DNA of 64,000 nucleotides from Eulemur rufifrons (Eukaryota; Chordata; Mammalia; Primates; Lemuridae). The translations under genes and the position numbers were made by a program. Each line of letters opens with the position of its first letter. The first letter of the stretch is position 1. Of the stretch, positions 27,430-64,000 are shown in pieces. The stretch is taken from assembly GCF_041146395.1 (NCBI RefSeq), contig NC_090995.1, forward strand, positions 13,023,501-13,087,500, given 5' to 3'. The notes below the pieces were generated by a model. The model was not told where the DNA came from, did not search any database, and worked only from the letters and a program-made list of their open reading frames with translations.

Positions 27430-28650
27430 AATAATGACCAATTGATACAACTTTTAAGATTATTCTATAGACATATATCAGATGGATTAAAGACTTAAGT
27501 GTAAGACCTGAAACTGTAAAAATTCTAGAAGAAAACCTAGGAAAAACTCTTCTGGACATTGGCCTAGGCAAATAATTTACAACTTAGACCTCAAAATCAA
27601 ATGCAGCAAAAACATAAACAGACAAATGGGACGTATTAAGTTAAAAAGCTCTGCACAGCAAGAGAAATAATCAAGAGTGAACAACCTACAGAATGGGAGA
27701 AATATTTGCAAACTACACATTTGACAAAGGACTAATATCCAAAACCTACAAGGAGCTCAAACAACTCAACAACAGAAAAACAAATAACACCATTAAAAAG
27801 TGAGCAAAGGACATGAACAGACATTTTTCAAAAGAAGACATGCAAGTGGCCAACAAACATATCAAAAAATGCTCATCATTAATCATCAGAGAAATGCAAA
27901 TTAAAACCACAATGAAATATCATCTTTTGCCAGCCAGAACGGTTATTATTAAAAAGTTAAAACATAACAGATATTGGTGAGGATGCAGAGAAAAGGGAAC
28001 GCTTATACATTTTTGGTGGGAATGTAAATTTCCTCTATGGAAAACAGTATGGAGATTTCTCAAAGAACTAAAAATAGAACTACCATTGAATCCAGCAATC
28101 CCACTACTAGGCATTTACCCAAAGGAAAAGATGTATCAAAGATAACTGCACTTATATGTTTACTGCACCACTATTCACAGTAGCAAAGAAATGGAATTAA
28201 CATAAGTATCCATCAGTAGATGATTGGATAAAGAAAATGTGGTGCATATATACACACACAAACACACACACACACACATACACACACGCACACCATGGAA
28301 TACTACCCTGCTATAAAAAGAATGAAATCATGTCATTTGCAGCAACAAGGATGGAACTGGAGACCATTATCTTAAGTGAAATAACTCAGAAACAGAAAAT
28401 CAAATCCCACATGTTCTCACTTATGTGTGGGAGCTAAATCATGTGTACACACGGATGTTGAGTGTGAAATGACAGACGTTGGAGACTCAGAAGGACGGGA
28501 AGGTGACGGGGGGGTGAAGGGTGAGAAATTACTTAATGGGGACAATGAACACTATTTGGGTGACGGCAACACTAAAAGCTGAGACTTCACCTATACCCCC
28601 TAAATCTACAAACATTTAAAAAAGTTTTTAAAGACCTTGTTTTAAAATAA
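27430..28650 (+). repeat. L1 3' fragment, ORF2 end and 3' UTR
   Basis: About 1.2 kb collinear with the end of primate L1: 'ggattaaagacttaagtgta', 'aatgctcatcattaatcatc', 'tcaaagaactaaaaatagaa' and 'cacatgttctcacttatgtg'. The ORF2 frame has many stops. It is 5'-truncated and in the same orientation as the L1 piece at 26,080. Confidence 0.85.
28254..28292 (+). repeat. (CA)n microsatellite inside L1
   Basis: Interrupted CA repeat, acacacacaaacacacacac and onward, located in the L1 ORF2 end. Confidence 0.85.
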
Positions 28651-28654
28651 AAAG

Positions 28655-29498
28655 CAAAATATAGACAGACAGATAGATAGATGATAGACGCCACATACCT
28701 TTCACTCAGCAAGTCTGCTTCAGCAACTTAATCTAAAGAAATAATCCTATTTTAGGGGGGAAAACATGCTCTGAGATGTGGACTTGTGTACTTGTAGAAA
28801 GACATTTATCAAGATGTTTGTCATAACCAAACACACTAAACACTGGGACAGAAATGCATCTCAGAGCACAAACTGAGCTGTGCGGTCAACATAAAACTTA
28901 AAAACATTTTCTAGAACAACCTAATCTTTAATCTTGAGCTCATTCCACCAGAAGGGTAGACACATTCCCAGTCGATTAAGAACTGAATTACACCTGAGTG
29001 TAACATCTGACTGAGTTCTTGGGACACTTAGAGTCCGGAGCCAGAAACTCAGCTGATCTCAGCCAACAGCTTATCATGTGTGCAAGCGGCTTCTCTTTGC
29101 TTCCTCATTTACAGTTTTCCCAGTTTCCATATTAGTAACTATCATGTAAGCTGCACTGGCACACATTTCAGGATGTCATGAGGATCCACAACTTAGAAAA
29201 CTTGCAATGATCCACTTTTCAAATCACCCAACTATTTCAAAGAAATGGGTGCGACTGTTGCCCATGACAACAGGACGCAGAGGCATGTGGAATCAAAGTC
29301 ACCTCAAAGGTAGAAAAACAGACTCACCTTCCACTTTTCCACCTCCATGTCTGCCCAGGTGATTATACTCTCCTGGTAGCATGGTGTTTATTTACGAAGT
29401 TTTTTTTTAACGTATGTAGTAATTGTAGGATAAGAACCTGATTCAAGTTGCAAAATTATACACTCAACTTTTAAGTTGCTTAAGAATAGGCAGACAGG
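28655..29498. other. Intergenic, short AGAC/AGAT repeats then unique DNA
   Basis: Begins with agacagacagatagatagat at about 28,662-28,690. The remainder shows no element that I recognise. Confidence 0.45.
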
Positions 29499-29838
29499 CC
29501 AGGCGCGGTGGCTCACACCTGTAATCCTAGCACTCTGGGAGGCCGAGGCGGGTGGATCGCTCAAGGTCAGGAGTTTGAGACCAGCCTGAGCACGAGTGAG
29601 ACCCCGTCTCTACTAAAAATAGAAAGACATTATATGGACAACTAAAAATCTATATAGAAAAAATTAGCCGGGCATAGTGGCGCATGCCTGTAGTCCCAGC
29701 TACTCGGGAGGCTGAGACAGTAGGATCGCTTAAGCCGAGGAGTCTGAGGTTGCTGTGAGCTAGGCTGACGCCACAGCACTCACTCTAGCCTGGGCAACAA
29801 AGTAAGACTCTGTCTCAACAAAAAAAAAAAAAAAAAAA
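29499..29838 (+). repeat. Full-length Alu with target-site duplication
   Basis: Complete Alu with a tail of about 20 A. 'aagaataggcagac' occurs before and after it. Confidence 0.93.
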
Positions 29839-30556
29839 GAATAGGCAGACCTACGCCAATGAGATATACATTTCAAAACAATCCAGTGTCATTTACTGAT
29901 GTCTTGGTGGTGCAATCTAAGTGGAAAAATCTAAGAGCTCTGCTAAATACTGTTTTCATGAGAAACTGATAAGGAATTTTTGGCGATTGATCTCTTTCTA
30001 GCTGCAGGTTAGCCGATGCCTGGGTCACGTTTTTCAGGCAAAAAAACCCAAGGGACCTGAGAAACAGCTGCCTGGCCAGGGGACACGGGGTTAAGCAGAT
30101 TTTGGCTGGCTCAAGTGACAAGGAGGCGTTTATGAGCCAGCTGGGAGGGGATGCATGCCCAGTTGGAGGCTTTAGTGGAGGGTCAGCAGAAGGAGACCTG
30201 GCGCCACCTGGATGGGAGGGGACGCGGGGAACCTCGCGCAGGTGACTGTGACCGGGATGCCCCGTCCCGGATGCCCGGCCGGGCCTCCTGGGCGCCTGGA
30301 TCGCGGCCAGATCCGCACCCTTCGGCTGGGCGTGGGTGGCTTCGTAAGTGCGCACGACTGCCACCGGGGAAGCCAGCGAGGAAGTGGGAGTGAGCGAGGG
30401 GGCGGGGCGGGATGCAAAGGGCGCGGGGGGAGGGGCGCGGGGGGAGGGGCAGGGATGGAGTCCGGGGGGCGGGGCGGGGAGGAGAAAAGGGCGCGAGTCG
30501 TCCTCGCCGTCCTCGCCGCGCGGCTGCTCGCGGGGGGGCGGCCAGGTGCGCCCGAG

Positions 30557-47146
<16,590 letters not shown>

Positions 47147-47319
47147 AAATGAAAGGCATACACTAGCTCTGAGATTGAATTTTTCAAATGTCTTGATAAG
47201 AGGAAAGCAACTCAAACTATAGGAAGCAGATACATTGTAATTCAACTAGTGGGAGCTGCAGAGACATTGGGACAATTTCAGTGCTAGATTTAGCACAGGA
47301 TTGCGATCTTTTTAAGTAG

Positions 47320-47440
47320 AGCACTGCTAATAATAATAGCTAATAATACCTTGTGCCAGACACTATTCTTAGCACTTTGCATGTACTGTTTTTATCTATG
47401 AATGCTCCCAATATGGTCAAGGGGCAAGAAAGTGAAGGAT
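47320..47440 (+). repeat. MIR-like fragment in HPSE 3' UTR
   Basis: 'ttgtgccagacactattctt' and 'agcactttgcatgtactgtt' resemble the MIR core. Confidence 0.45.
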
Positions 47441-47884
47441 ATAGCATAAGTTTTAACAAAGTGCTTAGTTGTTTTTATTCTTAAAAACAGGTATTAGAAG
47501 ATTGTCCGATTCTTTCCTTCTTGGGCCAGCCCTATGGGCTCCCGTTGGGAAAAGGTGACTGCGACAACCTTGAAACTGTGAAAGGTGCAAATAGAAGAAA
47601 AACTGTGTATCGCACCTTAACAGAGAGCGACATGCTGCCGCTCTTCTTCCCTCTGCTCTGTTTGTCATTGTCAGAAATAATATATGAGAGGACAGGTGGT
47701 TAGATGTGATAGTGTAAAAAAATGGTTAATGACAATTCAGAGGGGAGAGATTATGTAAACTTCAGATGAAATTTTAAAATGACTGTAAAAGAAATTGATT
47801 TCCTAAAAGGAAAAATTCTAGAAAACATCCATTACATTATAACCCTCTGTTCGTGTTTACTTTTTCTCTACCTTTAGTTCTTGT

Positions 47885-48330
47885 TTCAGTTGGGAAGCTT
47901 TTGGCTGCAAGTAACAGAAAACCCTGATTCAAATAGCTTAAACGATAAGGAGATTTATAATCCCACGTGACAAGAAGTTCAAGTAGGGTAGGCTCCCGCA
48001 GCGCCACAAGTCACCAAGGATCCAGGTTCTTCCCATTTCTGCTCTGTTATCTTCAGTGCTGGTTTGGTCCACGGACCCTGATAGCATGATGGCTTACAGC
48101 TGTTCCACAGACCCAGCCAGACCAGGTAGCAACCAGAGGGAGAGAGCGAGCACTTGTTTCTGTGTCTCCTTCACAGACTTGAACTCTTTCTCAGAGGTCC
48201 GTTCAGCAGACCTCTCCTGATGCCTCCTCAAGTCTTTTTGGTCAGGAATGGGTCGTGTGGCCATTTCCACAATCACTGCCAACAACAGTGAGATTCCTGT
48301 CATTGTCTCTGAGTGATGCTCCTTTGGCGT
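47885..48330 (+). repeat. Old interspersed repeat, family not assigned, in HPSE 3' UTR
   Basis: 'ggctgcaagtaacagaaaac' followed by 'aaatagcttaaacgataagg' is a phrase met in many mammalian genomes. I cannot name the family with confidence. Confidence 0.45.
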
Positions 48331-48583
48331 GGAGAGGGTGTTGGCAAGTCTACAACACTGAACGTTACTGTTCTGTGCTTTTTATCCGGGACAGAATCTG
48401 TTATTTTCCCCTGCCTTTTAATCCTCATAAGGATTAATATTCTTTATATTTATGCCTGCTATGGATATTGTCTCAGTTAAATTTAAGTACATTTAGAAGG
48501 AGCTAAAGCTGGAACTTAAATTTTGGATGCTTCAATTACCCTTAAATTTTATATATAAGTGGTTTTTATATTTTCACATTTGA

Positions 48584-48589
48584 AATAAA
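48584..48589 (+). terminator. HPSE: HPSE probable poly(A) signal AATAAA
   Basis: First clear AATAAA after the HPSE stop in a suitable setting, followed by a T-rich stretch. It implies a 3' UTR of about 1.45 kb that contains older repeats. Earlier cleavage cannot be excluded. Confidence 0.6.
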
Positions 48590-48819
48590 GTAATTTTTAT
48601 AACCTCAATATTGCATGATTATTCTTTTAATAAAGCCTGTGATTCCTACATTTGGAAGGCTTGTCTTCCTTGCTGCTTTGTTTATTATACCTCCTGCCTT
48701 TGTTCGTCCTTTCAGCCTCCCCAACACCAGAACAATTACCTGAAGGAAAAGAGTCCATCGCACAAATACTGTTTCTGAACTCATCACGAAGATTAAATCA
48801 TGATTGAAGTCGTGTCCTG

Positions 48820-49240
48820 TTTTCTTTGCCCTGTCCCCTCTGCTACTTCGAGGTCTAAATTCTTCCTTGTGTTATTATAATGATCTCCTAATTAATTGTA
48901 CATCCTGACTTTTCTTAAAGTTCTTAAATGGCTCCCCATTTCTTATAGGCACATAAAGTCCTAACCTAAACCTGCACCTGCCTCTTTCTTCAGGCTCAAC
49001 TCTTGTCACTCTCCATGAATCCTAGACTCCAACCACACATGGTTGAGAAGTCTGAACGTACATGCGCTTTCACCTTTTGCTCCTATACGGTTTGTCTAGT
49101 TCCTTCTACTCTCTACCTAGACTATTCTAACTCCCCTCTCTAAGTGGCAAATTTTCATGTTTATTAAGATCCAGCTCAAACACCCGTTTCAATACTTCCT
49201 CTTTCACTCTCAACACTTTCATCATTTTTCTTTGCTGCCA
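48820..49240 (+). repeat. L2-like LINE fragment
   Basis: 'aaatggctccccatttctta' followed by 'cacataaagtcctaacctaa', and later 'aagatccagctcaaacaccc', follow the L2 body and 3' region. Confidence 0.55.
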
Positions 49241-49314
49241 TAGCACATGTTCTGGTTGATCCACCATTTAAATGAATGAATTTATTCACCACCTCCTAGG
49301 TGCTATGTTCCTGC

Positions 49315-49770
49315 ATTAGTCAGGATTCTTCAGAAAAACAATACCAATAGGGTGTGTGTGTGTGTGTATTAATATACATATATATATATATAGAGAGAGA
49401 GACTTATTTTAAGGAATTGGCTCAAGCAATTATTGAGGCTGGTGAATCCAAAATCTACAGAGTGGGCTGGTTGGCAGGCCGGAGAGCCAGGAAACAGCCT
49501 ACATCGCGGTTCAAGTCTGAAGGCCATTTGCCATTTGCAGGCAGAATTTCCTCTTGCCCAGGGGAGGTCAGTCTTTTGTTCTATTCAGGCCTTAAATTCA
49601 CTGGATGAGGCCCACTCACTTTATAAAGGGCAATCTACTTCACTCAAAGTCCACCAATTTAAATGGTAATCTCATCATAAAACACCCTCACAGAAACATC
49701 CAGAACAATGTCTGAGCAAACATCTGGGCACCATGGCCTAGCCAAATTCACAGATAAAATTAACCACTTC
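49315..49770 (+). repeat. Old interspersed repeat with (TG)n/(TA)n core, family not assigned
   Basis: 'ttagtcaggattcttcagaa' at the start and 'ctgggcaccatggcctagcc' near the end are familiar from other mammalian genomes as one repeat. Its dinucleotide core is at 49,349-49,400. I cannot assign the family. Confidence 0.5.
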
Positions 49771-49779
49771 AGTTCCCGT

Positions 49780-50275
49780 GGGTAATAAATTTAAAAGGAA
49801 ACAAAAGGAGTCCCTGCTCAATCCAGAGTAATGTTAAATAAGAATCATAGGAGGCCATTATTTTGGACTCAGCTTCTGCACTAAGCCCCCACTGACCAGG
49901 CTAAAAATCAAAATGAAGTCACCCACGCTAAAGGTCCACTTAACCAAACTAAAACTAAGTGGAGAAATCGGGACAGAGAGGTAACAGCCAATTTCCCCAA
50001 CAGGCCAGTTTCAGTCTTCAATGGGCTTGCTATGAAATTCCTTGTCTTAATCCTTAACCTGAAGTAACGTTGTTAACACATAGTTTCTCTATTGTTCTGT
50101 TTCCCTGTCCCCGCCTTACAAGAAAAGTGACTTTGAAGTGACTAAAACGCTTTTTGTTCTTTCTTTCTGCTTTCTTCAGCCCTTTTTCTGTGTATAAGAC
50201 CAACCGCCTCTTGCGGGACTCATTGGAACATTCATTCTATTTTACAGAATGAAGCGTCGCCCGGTTCCAGAAACA
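49780..50275 (+). repeat. Possible solo LTR upstream of COQ2
   Basis: 'aggaggccattattttggac', a TATA-like 'gtgtataagaccaac', then 'gcgggactcattggaacatt' have the look of a retroviral LTR with U3, TATA and R/U5. No clear TG...CA ends or family name could be set. Confidence 0.35.
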
Positions 50276-50542
50276 CAAAGGCACCTGACATCTTCACATT
50301 CGTTGTCATTTTGTCTTTTGACAGCAGGAATTCCTTTTACATTAAACATGCCCCCTCACAGGGTGAGCGACTAGGACAACCCCTATTTCACAAGGACAAA
50401 CCTGAAAAGGTCCCGGCCACAGCAAAGGACCTTCCAGGCAGGCACGGACCGGCGTCCTGCCGATGCCACTGCGCATGCCCGCCGGCGACGGGACGCCCGA
50501 GAATGACGTCAGCCCGGGCGCGTCCCCGCCCTCCTCAGCGCC

Positions 50543-62918
<12,376 letters not shown>

Positions 62919-63676
62919 GTTTGACTGTTTTCTGATTTGTCCCTCGTGTGTCCTTGGCCGAAACTACAATTCTTTTTTTTTTTTTTTTTAAATGCCCTCT
63001 GTGTTTACCAGGCCAGAAACTTCTTAAAACAAACTACTTCACCTGTGCAACTTCAAACCACCCCCTTCACTGCTCCAGCTTGTCATATGAAAAAGCTAGC
63101 GGTGTTATTTTAGAGAAATAATATTAAGGATTTTCCCCTTTGATTTTTCTCTCTGATTCATGTCTGGAAAAATGTCTGAAACTTGTGGGTTGAGTTGAAT
63201 TATTCTAAAAACAAACTGCTAAACTTTTTTATATATATATATATATATGTGGGTTTTTACTGATGGTTATTAGCAAACTGATCATCCGTAAGTTTGGGCT
63301 CCACTGGCATAGAGACCAGGTCAGAGAAGACCTGAAATGCTAAACATGTCAACGTTCTGCCTAGACAGCAGGAAACTGTCACCTCAGGATATTCCCCCAG
63401 CACCACGTCCCCTCCCCCCCTCAAGCTCATATTGAGAATCTACATGATTGACTTGTAAAGTGAACCAGCTAAATCTAGTTTTAATTAAATCAGTTGCTAG
63501 TAAGTGAACTGTACTTTTGTATCAATGTTACTGTTATTTTCATCAAACAGAATCAAAAAGATGTTAGGGAACCAGTATTTAGATGATCTGTCCTATACAG
63601 ATTATTGCAAATTATTTATCAGCATAAGCAAGAGTTGTGTAACACAGTATGAAGGAAATTAAAATCTGATCTCTAG
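62919..63676. other. COQ2 intron 6, (AT)n patch and unique DNA
   Basis: (TA)n at about 63,230-63,248. The remainder has no recognised element. Confidence 0.4.

Positions 63677-64000
<324 letters not shown>

Overview
The window is a piece of a primate nuclear genome, most probably from a strepsirrhine (lemur or loris group). It holds spliced genes with GT-AG introns. It also has about 29 dimeric or monomeric Alu elements, many with the diagnostic wording 'gtaatcctagcactctggg', 'gagcaagagcgagac' and 'aggctgacgccacggcactc', which typifies strepsirrhine Alu lineages rather than human ones. L1, L2, MIR, MLT1 and Tigger-like fossils complete a normal placental-mammal background. The species cannot be fixed from the sequence alone.

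Three protein genes lie head to tail on the + strand, in the order HELQ - HPSE - COQ2. As I recall it, human 4q21 has the same order (there on the minus strand). (1) About 1-18,640: the last seven coding exons of HELQ, a DNA-repair helicase, ending at a stop codon at 18,559-18,561. (2) About 18,640-30,150: an intergenic stretch of old and lineage-specific repeats, including a broken RPS23 processed pseudogene and two old L1 tails. (3) 30,557-47,146: all twelve coding exons of HPSE (heparanase), with a CpG-rich promoter region upstream and a probable poly(A) signal at 48,584. (4) 50,543-62,918: six exons of COQ2, the mitochondrial 4-hydroxybenzoate polyprenyltransferase of coenzyme Q synthesis. 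Its last coding exon lies beyond the right edge. The COQ2 promoter is CpG-rich and carries a full CRE palindrome and an NRF-1-like site close to the ATG.

Every listed exon was checked for reading phase: all junctions join in frame, and the products match my memory of the human proteins. The genes are not an operon and do not work in one pathway. HELQ acts in replication-fork and cross-link repair in the nucleus, HPSE cuts heparan sulfate in lysosomes and outside cells, and COQ2 acts in the inner mitochondrial membrane.

The most unusual non-gene item is a decayed class I (gammaretrovirus-like, HERV-E-like) endogenous retrovirus, antisense inside the last HELQ intron (about 13,400-16,536). It keeps one LTR, a tRNA-Glu-type primer binding site, gag and the protease, and then stops abruptly near the start of reverse transcriptase. 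I found no undescribed biological system. The points most worth checking are a GC-AG intron in HPSE, the tandem array inside the retroviral U3, a possible in-frame upstream start for HPSE, and several close inverted Alu pairs.
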